Assembly: GCA_016866335.1 (NCBI GenBank)
Contig: VGMT01000003.1
Coordinates: forward strand, 62,001-126,000
Source: Bacteroidota bacterium
Lineage (GTDB): Bacteria; Bacteroidota; Bacteroidia; CAIKAF01
DNA length: 64,000 nt
Direction of reading: 5' to 3'
Position numbers and translations under genes: made by a program. Of this stretch, positions 18,677 through 27,405 are shown in pieces (within the stretch, counting starts at the first letter, position 1; each line of letters begins with the position of its first letter). Below the pieces are notes generated by a model, which saw only the letters and a list, made by a program, of their open reading frames with translations, did no database searches and was not told the origin of the DNA.

Positions 18677-19687
18677 ATGGCTTTTCAAACTTCTCACCAA
18701 AGTTCTTGCCCCGTTTCTGTCTTTATTTGGCAAATTATGCTTCTGTTTTGCTTGGTAAACTCTTCGGCTTATGCCCAAGATTCTGAACAAGCTTTGGCGC
18801 AAACAGAAAATGAAATGGGTTGGTACTGGGGGACGGAACCCATTGATTTTGAAGGCTTAGCCAACCTGTCTGAATCGGCATTGCGCCGCCGATTAGCGGC
18901 ACTAATTCCTGAATTGCAGCCCAGCGCTCGACGCAACCTGTGCTCCCAGTTGCAGGTTTGGCGGCCCGATTGGTTTCTACATTGGGATGATGTAGAGCTT
19001 TTTCCAGATTCCACTAGGTTAGATACGATGCCGCAACGCCTTCATTTTGTCCTTTTGGAAGAAGGCGAAAACCTGATTTACCCATGGCACGGAGAGGATC
19101 TAACCTATGGCTTCGGCCCTAGAAATGGGCATATGCACAAGGGCTGGGATACCCATTTGGAGGTTGGGGACACCGTAGTGAGCCTTATGAACGGGGTGGT
19201 TCGATATGCAAAATTCAACCACAGTGGATACGGCAATTGTGTTATGGTTAGGCATTTTAATGGTCTAGAAACGCTTTATGGCCACTTAGACCGCATTGAC
19301 GTTCAGCAAGGCGATGTTGTTTTGGCCGGAGAGCCCCTAGGCCTTGGCGGAAGTACAGGAAAAAGCTCCGGGCCCCATTTGCATTTTGAGGTGCGTTATG
19401 GCGGGTTTGCATTGGATCCAGCTCTTTTAATGGATTGGTCAGATGAGGGGCCCAAAGCTAAATCCAATGAATTGAATTTTGATAAATCATTGTTGTCAAA
19501 GGAAAAGGGGGGGGAGGCATACCACGTAGCCCATGTCGTTAAAACCAAAACACACAGGGTCCGCTCAGGCGAAACCCTTTCCTCAATTGCCCGAAAATAC
19601 CGGACCACCATCTCGAAACTCAAAAAAATGAACCGGCTAAGAAATGCCGATTTTATTCGCGAAGGCCAACGAATTAGGGTTAAGTAG
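18677..19687 (+). CDS. M23 metallopeptidase with C-terminal LysM domain
   Basis: 336 residues. Signal peptide over the first ~35 (ending SSAYAQ), unfamiliar middle, then a lysostaphin-type M23 domain: HMHKGWDTHLEVGD supplies His and Asp zinc ligands, YGHLD the active-site His and HLHFE the last ligand. A LysM peptidoglycan-binding repeat ends the protein (HRVRSGETLSSIARKYRTT). It acts on, or regulates hydrolysis of, peptidoglycan cross-links in the periplasm. All zinc ligands look intact, so an active enzyme is expected. Confidence 0.95.
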   Translation: MAFQTSHQSSCPVSVFIWQIMLLFCLVNSSAYAQDSEQALAQTENEMGWYWGTEPIDFEGLANLSESALRRRLAALIPELQPSARRNLCSQLQVWRPDWFLHWDDVELFPDSTRLDTMPQRLHFVLLEEGENLIYPWHGEDLTYGFGPRNGHMHKGWDTHLEVGDTVVSLMNGVVRYAKFNHSGYGNCVMVRHFNGLETLYGHLDRIDVQQGDVVLAGEPLGLGGSTGKSSGPHLHFEVRYGGFALDPALLMDWSDEGPKAKSNELNFDKSLLSKEKGGEAYHVAHVVKTKTHRVRSGETLSSIARKYRTTISKLKKMNRLRNADFIREGQRIRVK

Positions 19688-19807
19688 CTCCCGTTCTCCA
19701 ACCTTGCCAAATTTACAACCCCCATATAATCTGCAAGAAAGAATCTAAATTGGGTTAAAAGCCGATTTTAAGCAAACATTTTCTTGGCTGTCCCAACAAT
19801 AATCTCC

Positions 19808-19815
19808 TATATTTG
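19808..19815 (+). promoter_or_regulatory. -7 box TATATTTG for branched-chain aminotransferase gene
   Basis: Exact TAnnTTTG ending 26 nt before the ATG at 19842. Confidence 0.5.
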
Positions 19816-19841
19816 GGCACCCAATAAAACGCTTTTCTAAC

Positions 19842-20912
19842 ATGGTTCTTACTGCTGCCGACATATCCATTCTTCCGCGACCAACCTCCAAATTAAGTTC
19901 GGTAAACTGGGACCAACTGATGTTTGGACGCACGTTTACCGACCATATGTTCTGTGCAGACTTTGAGGATGGGAAATGGATCGGTTTTCGAATAGAACCT
20001 TACGGAAACATTTCCATAGAACCCTCTTTATCAGCTTTTCATTATGGGCAAAGCATATTCGAAGGTCTAAAAGCATTTCGAGGCAGCGACGGTCAGGTTA
20101 GGGTTTTTAGGCCCGAAATGAATGCCAAACGCTTAAATGCCTCTGCTCGAAGAATGTGCATGGCCGAGGTGCCTGAATCCCTTTTTTTAGAAGGAATTAG
20201 AGCTTTACTAAGCATTGATTCCGATTGGGTGCATGGAAAGGCAGGCTATTCGCTTTATTTGCGTCCATTTTTGTTCGCGACGGAAACGTATTTAGGCATT
20301 AAGGCATCGGATTCCTATCGATTTATGATTATTGCCTCCCCCGTTGGTTCCTATTACGATGGCAGAATTCGTGTTCGAATTGAACAACATTATTCCAGGG
20401 CTTCTGCTGGAGGAACAGGAACTGCCAAGGCGGCAGGAAACTATGGAGCCTCTCTTTTCCCTGCTATGTTAGGCCAGAAAGAAGGCTACAGGCAATTGGT
20501 TTGGACAGATTCTGCCACCCATACCTACATTGAAGAGTCGGGAACAATGAATCTTTTTATTGTGCACAACGGAACCCTAATTACTCCTCCCTTAGACAGC
20601 AATACCATTTTGGCTGGGGTAACACGCGACTCCATTCTGGCCTTGTCGCGACGCCGTGGTTGGGAAACCCGAGAAGAGCCCATCTCTGTGGATTTTTTGA
20701 AAACAGGATTGGCCGATGGCTCAATTAAAGAAGTTTTTGGAACCGGAACTGCGGCAACCATCGCATCAATAGAATGCATTGGAATCAATGGAGTAGATTA
20801 TTCTCTGCCCGATCTTGGTCTTGAATCACAGGCAAATCAGTTGGCTACCGAATTAAGCGCAATTAAAATGGGTGAAATCCCCGATTCGCTCGGTTGGAAC
20901 TGGAATCTGTGA
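19842..20912 (+). CDS. ilvE: Branched-chain amino acid aminotransferase
   Basis: 356 residues, class IV PLP fold, full length. FEGLKAFRG (~74-82) and YLRPFLFA are type-II BCAT landmarks; the PLP Lys is about Lys196 in GTGTAKAAGNYGAS. Later motifs EESGTMNLF and GVTRDSIL are present. Interconverts Leu/Ile/Val with their 2-oxo acids, final step of synthesis and first of breakdown. It stands alone with its own promoter. Confidence 0.96.
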   Translation: MVLTAADISILPRPTSKLSSVNWDQLMFGRTFTDHMFCADFEDGKWIGFRIEPYGNISIEPSLSAFHYGQSIFEGLKAFRGSDGQVRVFRPEMNAKRLNASARRMCMAEVPESLFLEGIRALLSIDSDWVHGKAGYSLYLRPFLFATETYLGIKASDSYRFMIIASPVGSYYDGRIRVRIEQHYSRASAGGTGTAKAAGNYGASLFPAMLGQKEGYRQLVWTDSATHTYIEESGTMNLFIVHNGTLITPPLDSNTILAGVTRDSILALSRRRGWETREEPISVDFLKTGLADGSIKEVFGTGTAATIASIECIGINGVDYSLPDLGLESQANQLATELSAIKMGEIPDSLGWNWNL

Positions 20913-20952
20913 CCTATCCCAATGCAGCAGGTTGCATCAACCATCGCGCTGC

Positions 20953-21795
20953 CTAGTTTAAAAATTCAGCCAGTTCATGGGCTGTTTCATTAAATAACCG
21001 TTCTGCATCTACCGCATTTTTTGCCTGAGCTGAAGGCTGGGTAACCCTCCGTTTATGAAAATAACTTCCCGAAGCTGGCAAATCATTAGGCATGATTGTG
21101 GCCAACCAGACTGAATTGTCAGCGCCCCTTTGTACAGAAACGCCTTTAAGGTACGTAATCAGGTGCCAAATTGCCCCTATCCAGCCGGCGCTGTTCTTAC
21201 TGCCAATCTCCGTTTTAACTACACCCGGATGAACAGCGTAAATCTTCGGGTCTTCAGGCCGATTCCAACGGGTTCTCAAATGCCGGGTGTGCATAATTTG
21301 AGCCAGCTTAGACTGAGCATAGGCCCTTAAAATGAAATAGCCTTTAGCGCCATGAAGGTCATTCCAGTCAATTCTTCCATGGTAATGTGCTGTGCTTGCC
21401 AAGTGAATAATCCGTGCAGAAGGGCTTTTGATTAGCTTGGATTCCAGCAATTGGGTTAACAAATATGGACTTAGGTAATTAACCACCCAAGTAAGTTCCT
21501 GCCCCTGAACCCCTAATTTCCGGGAACCATTTGCTCCTCCAGCATTGTGCACCAAAACATCCAGTTTCTCAAACGGGAACTCAAGGGCCAGACGCTTCAC
21601 CTGATTCAGGTCGCTAAAATCGGCTTGAAAGGTATGCAGTTGTTCTGGAAAGGCGTTCTTCAATTCCTCTAAAGCCTCCGATCGTCGGCCAACAGCCAAC
21701 ACCTGAAACCCTTTATTGATAAGCCCCAGAGTTATTTCTCGGCCTATTCCAGCCGTTGCCCCAGTTACTAATGCGATTTGCCTTGATTCAGCCAC
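20953..21795 (-). CDS. Short-chain dehydrogenase/reductase
   Basis: 281 residues from a GTG. TGATAGIG binds the cofactor, HNAGG follows, and YAQSKLAQ carries the catalytic Tyr and Lys. It resembles retinol-dehydrogenase/WW-domain-oxidoreductase-like SDRs, but the substrate cannot be read. A reading frame extends upstream to 21858, but an exact TACCTTTG promoter box lies inside that extension and the GTG at 21795 puts the Rossmann motif at the normal distance from the N-terminus, so the shorter form is preferred. Confidence 0.85.
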   Translation of the reverse strand: MAESRQIALVTGATAGIGREITLGLINKGFQVLAVGRRSEALEELKNAFPEQLHTFQADFSDLNQVKRLALEFPFEKLDVLVHNAGGANGSRKLGVQGQELTWVVNYLSPYLLTQLLESKLIKSPSARIIHLASTAHYHGRIDWNDLHGAKGYFILRAYAQSKLAQIMHTRHLRTRWNRPEDPKIYAVHPGVVKTEIGSKNSAGWIGAIWHLITYLKGVSVQRGADNSVWLATIMPNDLPASGSYFHKRRVTQPSAQAKNAVDAERLFNETAHELAEFLN

Positions 21796-21812
21796 TTTGT
21801 CTGATTTGATTT

Positions 21813-21820
21813 CAAAGGTA
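21813..21820 (-). promoter_or_regulatory. -7 box TACCTTTG deciding the SDR start
   Basis: Exact box on the minus strand, ending 17 nt before the GTG at 21795. It lies inside the longer open frame, so the upstream start candidate would precede the promoter. Confidence 0.5.
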
Positions 21821-21902
21821 CTTGTTTTTGCTTTGATGATAGGGTATCCCCAAACCACAATGCCCCCGCCGCCCCAATTATTTTTACCTTTACCTTAAAA
21901 AT

Positions 21903-22415
21903 ATGTTCAAAAATCTTTTTCTTAAATCTGTCCTAAAAAATGACCCAAAATCATTTTGGTTCTTTTTGCTTTTTATTCTTTTGCAAACCTTCTTTACGTT
22001 TAAGGGAATTGAAAATTACCCCTTTTTTAATTTTGGAATGTTTTCAGGTGAATTGCAAACCGAGTTCACCACATATGAAATTTACTCAGACGGAGAATCT
22101 ATTGTTCATTGTTTTTCAGATGAATCCTATTCAATCTTAAAAAGGAACATTGATGAATACCTTCGGATTAAAAAACAATTATTGACCACGAACGACATTA
22201 CTATTACGATAAAACGCAGAGTCCCGGAAAGTTGGGTTCCCTTTTTTGAAAAACAACTTACGAATAAATACATTGAGGATGTTCGTTTTAAAAAGTGGGT
22301 TGTTCACTTTACTAAATACCAAACCAAACGAACATTTGAACATTATACCATTTACAAAACAACCTTTGACCCGAAAACAAAGTATGAAACAAGGGAATTA
22401 ATTTTTAAAGAATGA
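21903..22415 (+). CDS. Hypothetical protein of AT-rich islet, single N-terminal membrane segment
   Basis: 170 residues, not recognised. Residues ~18-36 (WFFLLFILLQTFFTFKG) form one membrane segment; the rest is a charged soluble domain rich in Lys, Thr and aromatic residues. Base composition is strikingly low in GC (sampled lines 20-30%) against roughly 45-50% in nearby genes. The stop overlaps the start of the next gene by ATGA, so the two form one translational unit. Confidence 0.7.
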   Translation: MFKNLFLKSVLKNDPKSFWFFLLFILLQTFFTFKGIENYPFFNFGMFSGELQTEFTTYEIYSDGESIVHCFSDESYSILKRNIDEYLRIKKQLLTTNDITITIKRRVPESWVPFFEKQLTNKYIEDVRFKKWVVHFTKYQTKRTFEHYTIYKTTFDPKTKYETRELIFKE

Positions 22416-23254
22416 CACTCTTATTTGAAAATCTAATCTTCACCAAACGATTGATTTTGTTCTCTTGTTTGTTGTTCATCTTTCAAAGGTTTCTTATTGG
22501 TTTATCGTTGTTTGGGTTATCTGAACCTGAACAAATTTATGTTGGTTCAGACAACACCTATTGGATTTTACATCTTTTGAATATTCCTCAAATATTATTG
22601 AAAACTCCGTTTAATTGGATTATTGATATCTGTTTTGTTATCACAATTTTATCACAAATTATCTGGGTTAAAAATAAATACCTTACCATTATTTCAATTT
22701 GTTTGACAACACTTCATTCAATTAGTTTCTTTTCTTGTTTGGGTAATCAGAATCACACCTATCTTGGAATCCTTTTCATTCAATTTCCACTTATTTTCAT
22801 TGATAACCGAGAACGATTTTTAATCTGGTTCGCTGGTTTAAGGTATTATACCCTGTTTCTGTATGTATCTTCAGGATTTTGGAAATTGTTTAGAGGGAAC
22901 CTAGAAGAACCTGATAGGTTTATGAATGTATTTATCTCTCAGAATATTGATTATTTGGTGTCTTTTGACGGAAGTTTAATTCAAAACATCCTTTATTGGA
23001 TGTTTCAATTTTCATTTGATACTTTTTCGTTCTTTTGGATAGTGGTAACCTTTTTTCAATTGTCTTTAAGTATCGGGTTTTTCACTCGGAGGTTTGATTC
23101 TGTTTTAATGGTTTTGATTTTTTTGTTCCATTTGGTCTCTGCTTTCTTTTTTCAGATTTGGAGCTTTTTACCCGTAACTATTCTTTTGTTTTCGTTCCTC
23201 ATAAAACCTTCTCAAAAGTTTAAAAGAGGGTGTGCTGGGTTTCAAATCTCTTAA
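22412..23254 (+). CDS. Multi-pass membrane protein of AT-rich islet (HTTM-like?)
   Basis: 280 residues with about seven hydrophobic segments. WFAGLRYYTLFLYVSSGFWKL and the late helices recall the HTTM / vitamin-K carboxylase-like membrane fold, but the match is by eye and weak. Shares the very low GC of the gene it overlaps. The two genes look like a mobile pair acquired together: one anchored soluble protein and one integral membrane protein. No function is assigned. Confidence 0.65.
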   Translation: MTLLFENLIFTKRLILFSCLLFIFQRFLIGLSLFGLSEPEQIYVGSDNTYWILHLLNIPQILLKTPFNWIIDICFVITILSQIIWVKNKYLTIISICLTTLHSISFFSCLGNQNHTYLGILFIQFPLIFIDNRERFLIWFAGLRYYTLFLYVSSGFWKLFRGNLEEPDRFMNVFISQNIDYLVSFDGSLIQNILYWMFQFSFDTFSFFWIVVTFFQLSLSIGFFTRRFDSVLMVLIFLFHLVSAFFFQIWSFLPVTILLFSFLIKPSQKFKRGCAGFQIS

Positions 23255-23339
23255 TTCAACGAATGAGGTTTGCCAATGAAAATTCTGCTTATGGGTTTGT
23301 ACGGAGGTTGTTTATGGATAAGGTTAAAATGCAACTACA

Positions 23340-23471
23340 ATGTATTTAATAGACAAAGAAAAAAACAGGATTTCCAAACTTAAACAAATGACCTTTTGGG
23401 TGAAAAAGGACATCAAATTTGACACATATTTGTATCATTTTTCCCAAGTGCTTGATATTCAAGATGCGTAA
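23340..23471 (+). pseudogene. Possible remnant of a DUF91/DUF4268-type nuclease-like gene
   Basis: A 43-residue open frame starting MYLIDKEKNRISKLKQMTF. Those first residues resemble the N-terminus of a widespread family of NucS-like (DUF91/DUF4268) proteins; the remainder does not continue that family and stops at TAA. It is AT-rich like the two genes before it and looks like the stub left by a deletion at the right edge of the islet. The similarity is short, so this is tentative. Confidence 0.3.
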
Positions 23472-25146
23472 ATTTTACCTTATGAAAACGGGTTTGTATA
23501 GATACGCCGCCTTTTTTGGCCTCATCCTTCCCTTTCTTCCCTTTTTAATTTGGCAGCAAGATGCTTATGTGCGCCTTCACGATACCCTTGAAGGCGAATT
23601 GGTTTGGTTAGAAGTGCTGCGGCAAAGCGGCCTTGCTTTTGATTATTCTGCCGATGCCACCTTGCCCAATATCCTTGGCGGTTTGCCGCGAAATACCTAC
23701 CCGCCCGGGCATAGCCTACCTTATTTGTTTGTGCATGCCTTCGGTATGTTCTGGGGCTATGTTTTTATGTCCTTCTGTCTTTCCCTAATCGGCTTCCTGG
23801 GCATGCGCAGCTGGGTAAAACAAACCTACCCACAAGCCGCTCCAGAATTGGCTTGGGCCGCTGCCCTTCTTTTCTCATGGATTCCATTTTTCCCCACCTT
23901 CGGAGCCGCTGTCATGGGCCTGCCATGGCTTTGGATTTCTTTTCGCCGATTGCATCGACAGCAAGCTAAACCCCTAGATCTGGCAATCTGGTTTTTGTTT
24001 CCCTTTACCGCTTCTTTTATTTGGACGGCCATTCTGTTGAGTGTGGCATGGGGATTCCTTCTGCTTGCTCAATTTCGAAAATCTCTGAATTTCCAGCCCC
24101 TACTTTGGGGCTCTGCTTTCGCTTGGGGCCTAGGTGTTCTGCTGGCCCATTACCCTTCCTTTGCTTTAATGTTTAGCGGATTTGAATCGCACCGTCAAGA
24201 ATACCTGCCTTATCCAGACGGGGCGCCCGATGTTATCTCGCAGTTTCATTCTTTTTTTCAAATGGCTTTTTTTAGCCACTATCACGTGGGCACCTTGGTT
24301 ACCCTGCCAATCTTGCTGCTGCTTTTACTTGCTTGGCCTTATTTTCATAAGCGAAGCAAATTCACAGCCTTAATTCTGCTCTTGGTTTTGCTTTTTCAAG
24401 GTTTTTATCCCAGCCTGGAATATTTGTTTTTTCAGCACATCGATGTGATTCGCAGTATGCGACTGGATCGGATTTCTACCTTGTTTCCTTTGCTTTGGCT
24501 AATCTTATTGGTCGACAGCAGCGTAGCCATCTGGAATCAGATTGCCTACCGCCGGCTAGCCATTCTGGTTTGGGCCAGCTTGTTTTTGGTAACGGGTTTA
24601 GGCAACGACCAAAATCTGCAGAACCTACGCATAGCCTTGCACAAAGACATTATGCCCAGCTACCGAAGCTACGTGGCGGCCGACCAAATGAAGAAAATCC
24701 AATGGTTTATCGGTAAGCCGCTTGATTCTTACAGGGTGGCCTCACTGGGGCTTTCGCCCAGCATAGCCCAATACAATAGATTTTACACTATTGACGGGCT
24801 TCAATCTCAATATCCACTGAAGCAAAAACACCGCTTAGGCAACATTAGTGTGGCCGAATTCAAAAAATCAGAGCCCTGCCGCCGCTATTTCCAAAACTGG
24901 GGGAACAGGGCCTATCTTTTCAGTGCCGAATTGGGCTGTGGCTTCCAAGCCATTCACCAAGGCAAAGGAAAGCGGGGGCAAGTTCAAAATCTGGAATGGA
25001 ACCATGCCGCGATGCACGAAGCCGGTTTAAATTACCTGCTGTCTGCGGTCCTTTTGCCCCCCTCTAATTCCTATCGGCACCTGCGGAGTTTTCACAACGG
25101 TGATTCTTGGTGGACCATTCACCTGTACGAAATTCAACCTTTATGA
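23464..25146 (+). CDS. Large multi-pass membrane protein (DUF6044-like)
   Basis: 560 residues with about eleven hydrophobic segments and a soluble C-terminal part. DAYVRLHDTLEGELVW near the N-terminus resembles the 'HDNLDSE' box of DUF6044 (YkoS-like) proteins, which have a GT-C-like topology of polyprenyl-linked sugar transferases; Asp and Glu there would be the putative catalytic residues. Starts considered are ATG 23464 and ATG 23482; the second gives a more usual N-terminus, so the first 6 residues are uncertain. GC returns to the genome norm here. The stop overlaps the next gene's start. Confidence 0.7.
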   Translation: MRKFYLMKTGLYRYAAFFGLILPFLPFLIWQQDAYVRLHDTLEGELVWLEVLRQSGLAFDYSADATLPNILGGLPRNTYPPGHSLPYLFVHAFGMFWGYVFMSFCLSLIGFLGMRSWVKQTYPQAAPELAWAAALLFSWIPFFPTFGAAVMGLPWLWISFRRLHRQQAKPLDLAIWFLFPFTASFIWTAILLSVAWGFLLLAQFRKSLNFQPLLWGSAFAWGLGVLLAHYPSFALMFSGFESHRQEYLPYPDGAPDVISQFHSFFQMAFFSHYHVGTLVTLPILLLLLLAWPYFHKRSKFTALILLLVLLFQGFYPSLEYLFFQHIDVIRSMRLDRISTLFPLLWLILLVDSSVAIWNQIAYRRLAILVWASLFLVTGLGNDQNLQNLRIALHKDIMPSYRSYVAADQMKKIQWFIGKPLDSYRVASLGLSPSIAQYNRFYTIDGLQSQYPLKQKHRLGNISVAEFKKSEPCRRYFQNWGNRAYLFSAELGCGFQAIHQGKGKRGQVQNLEWNHAAMHEAGLNYLLSAVLLPPSNSYRHLRSFHNGDSWWTIHLYEIQPL

Positions 25147-25343
25147 AGCGGTGGAAATGGATCTGTTGCTTGCTGTTTCCCCCGCTGTTCTGGGGCTGGA
25201 ATCGCTTTTCCGAAAAAAACTGGACACAGGTCGGCCTGGCTCTTTTTGCAACCCTTTTAACCGGTGTGGTCCTTTTGGCTTTGCTTGTGTTTTGGCATGG
25301 TGGCCGCTGGCTTTCCGTCCTTTCTGGATTTTACGGGGGCTAA
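25143..25343 (+). CDS. Small two-helix membrane protein coupled to the upstream gene
   Basis: 66 residues; start ATG overlaps the TGA of the DUF6044-like gene (ATGA), which indicates translational coupling. Residues ~5-17 and ~28-50 are hydrophobic. Not recognised; it may be a partner subunit of the large membrane protein. Confidence 0.55.
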   Translation: MKRWKWICCLLFPPLFWGWNRFSEKNWTQVGLALFATLLTGVVLLALLVFWHGGRWLSVLSGFYGG

Positions 25344-25533
25344 GTCAAGGGCAATCAAAAGAAAAAGGCCGCTGCATCTTTTTAGATTCCATTGGTAAAT
25401 GTTGGTTTTAGTGGGAATTAGGGTATAATCTTATTCGCCCATACTTTTTACCCTGTAATTTCGTTTTTCCTTAACTACCTAAAAATGGAGTCCAGAAACC
25501 ATTTTAAAAACGGCTGTCAAAACGGATATCCTT

Positions 25534-25710
25534 ATGAAAATTGTACTTTTTGCCTCAGGATCCTTTTCTTTTTCAACCCTAGGCCTTGGTTTTTTATCCA
25601 AAATCTTACATTGGCCAGGAGCCAATATTTTACTGGTTCTTGGGTTTAGTGTCTTCTCTCTGGTATTTGTTCCAAGCCTGGCCAAATACCTTTACGACAA
25701 AAGCGAATAA
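25534..25710 (+). CDS. Small two-helix membrane protein resembling GldL N-terminus
   Basis: 58 residues with two membrane helices (about 5-22 and 29-47). SKILHWPGANILLVLGF matches the conserved helix-turn (K-x-x-HWPGA) of Bacteroidota GldL-like proteins, the motor component of gliding and type IX secretion. It lacks the rest of GldL, so it is a free-standing microprotein of that superfamily and cannot replace GldL. Converges on the transketolase gene. Confidence 0.7.
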   Translation: MKIVLFASGSFSFSTLGLGFLSKILHWPGANILLVLGFSVFSLVFVPSLAKYLYDKSE

Positions 25711-25745
25711 AAGAAACCGTCCTAAATCTGCTCTAGCCTTTGGGT

Positions 25746-26603
25746 CTAGCGCACCGTCAAGGTCTCGCTGGTCAGCGATGCATCGGCCTCGCCATGCAAT
25801 TCGCGAAGCAATTGCTGAACTTCTTCCGAACTGAAATTGCAAAACCAACGGTCGGCGCGTTCTTGTATGCTTGGTAGGCCTTTTCCCCGAAGCGTATCTG
25901 CAATTATGGCCGTAGGTTTTCCTGAGGCCAAAGGAATGCTTGAAAAGGCATCTTCAAGCGCAGCAAAGTCATGCCCGTTTACGCGCTTCACTTCAAATCC
26001 AAAGGCCCTGAATTTGTCGTCCAGAGGTTCGAGTGGGATAAGTTCTTCGGTGCGTATGTTGGCCTGGAATTGGTTGCGGTCAACCAAAAACACCAAATTG
26101 TCTAATTTGTATGCTTGAGCCACCAGGGCCGCCTCCCAACAGGTTCCTTCGTTCAATTCTCCATCGCCAGTTACCACCACAACCCGGTTCTTGCCTCCGC
26201 GCAGTTTAATGTCCATGGCAATGCCAACACCCACGCTTGGCAAGTGCCCCAGGGAACCGCTATGAAATTCAATTCCAGGAATATTCCGGTTCGGGTGCCA
26301 ATAGATATGGTCGTTGCTCTTCAAGTGGTTTTTCAACCGTTCGGCAGGCATCCAACCCAGTTCAACCATGGTTCCGTACAGGGCGGGCACATCGTGGCCT
26401 TTCGACAGCAATAAATAATCGCGGTTGGGGTCTGAAAGCCGGTCGGGGTGCACATTCAACCATTCGTTGTACAGGTACACGAACAAATCGGCACACGAAA
26501 GCGAGGCCCCAATAAAGCAGCCACCATCGGTTGACATACGTACAATATGCTCTCTGACCTTCAAGGCCATGGCTTCCAATTCCTGTTTACGCTCAAGATT
26601 CAT
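25746..26603 (-). CDS. Transketolase N-terminal half (TPP-binding subunit)
   Basis: 285 residues that cover only the pyrophosphate-binding half of transketolase: GGCFIGASLSCADLFVYLY, LSKGHDVPALYG, FHSGSLGHLPSVGVGIA and the TPP motif GDGELNEGTCWEA...DRNQFQ. Split transketolases need a second subunit for the pyrimidine half; none is encoded next to it. It overlaps the SpsF-like gene by 11 nt at the end of a four-gene minus-strand operon, so a job in making an unusual sugar for surface glycans is more likely than the pentose phosphate pathway. Confidence 0.9.
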   Translation of the reverse strand: MNLERKQELEAMALKVREHIVRMSTDGGCFIGASLSCADLFVYLYNEWLNVHPDRLSDPNRDYLLLSKGHDVPALYGTMVELGWMPAERLKNHLKSNDHIYWHPNRNIPGIEFHSGSLGHLPSVGVGIAMDIKLRGGKNRVVVVTGDGELNEGTCWEAALVAQAYKLDNLVFLVDRNQFQANIRTEELIPLEPLDDKFRAFGFEVKRVNGHDFAALEDAFSSIPLASGKPTAIIADTLRGKGLPSIQERADRWFCNFSSEEVQQLLRELHGEADASLTSETLTVR

Positions 26604-27405
26604 GGGTTGGTTTTTTTGTTTGCTGAACCGAAATGGTTTTTAATTCATTCAAATGATTTCTATACCAGTTTACACCCGCATAATGCTGGTTTATCTGGAA
26701 TATTTCTGGGTTGTTTTGAAGCAAATCCAAAATGTCTTGCAGTCCAAAGGTCGGGTTTTGTGGCCACAATGCCTCGTAAACTGCTTTAATAAAGGCATAG
26801 TCTTCGGGGTAATCGATGGTAAATCGATGCGACATGCTGTAGTCTAAGCCCAAAGGCCAAACCACATTTTTCAGCACAAACCGTTCTGGACGTTCCCAAA
26901 TAAATGGGGTAGTGTGTTCCCGTTCCATGGGCAGGCGGGCTTCCGTCCAGGCCGCCTTCAGCACCTCGATGGGCATCACTTCCACATCGTTTCCGTCGGG
27001 CCAGGTTCCAGGGTGCAGGTTGCTGATGTAGTCCCATTTTTCGGTTTGATTTAATGCGTGTTCCAGCACTAAGTCAATAACGGCAGGATCAATCAGGGGT
27101 ACGTCCGAGGGAATTTTAACCACCAAATCGGCCCCATAAAGCAGGGCTGCTTGATAATGCCGGTCCAACAGGTCGGTTGGGTGTCCCCGATAGCAGTTCC
27201 AGCCGCGTTGCTCGCACAGGGTTTGTATTAAATCGTCTTGAGGGTCGGTGGTGGTAGCCACCACAACGGTTCCTACGTGTTTCGCCATCAATACCCGTTC
27301 TACCATGCGTTCCAGCAAGGTGCCGCCACATAGGTCCATACACACTTTGTCGGGTAGGCGGCTAGAGCCACGCCGGGCTTGAACCACCGTTGCTACCTGC
27401 CTCAT
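26593..27405 (-). CDS. SpsF/CMP-KDO-synthetase-like cytidylyltransferase
   Basis: 270 residues. VVQARRGSSRLPDKV is the nucleotide-binding signature of the SpsF / acylneuraminate cytidylyltransferase family; VVKIPSDVPLIDP carries the metal-binding Asp. These enzymes activate an acidic or modified sugar as a CMP or CDP derivative. Overlaps its neighbours by 4 and 11 nt in the operon with the GT-B-like protein and the half transketolase. Confidence 0.88.
   Translation of the reverse strand: MRQVATVVQARRGSSRLPDKVCMDLCGGTLLERMVERVLMAKHVGTVVVATTTDPQDDLIQTLCEQRGWNCYRGHPTDLLDRHYQAALLYGADLVVKIPSDVPLIDPAVIDLVLEHALNQTEKWDYISNLHPGTWPDGNDVEVMPIEVLKAAWTEARLPMEREHTTPFIWERPERFVLKNVVWPLGLDYSMSHRFTIDYPEDYAFIKAVYEALWPQNPTFGLQDILDLLQNNPEIFQINQHYAGVNWYRNHLNELKTISVQQTKKPTHES

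Noticed and set aside
25100-25411. 103-residue frame overlapping the small membrane protein at 25143
   Set aside because: The overlapping 66-residue frame starts at an ATGA junction and has two clean membrane helices; the longer frame has none of these.
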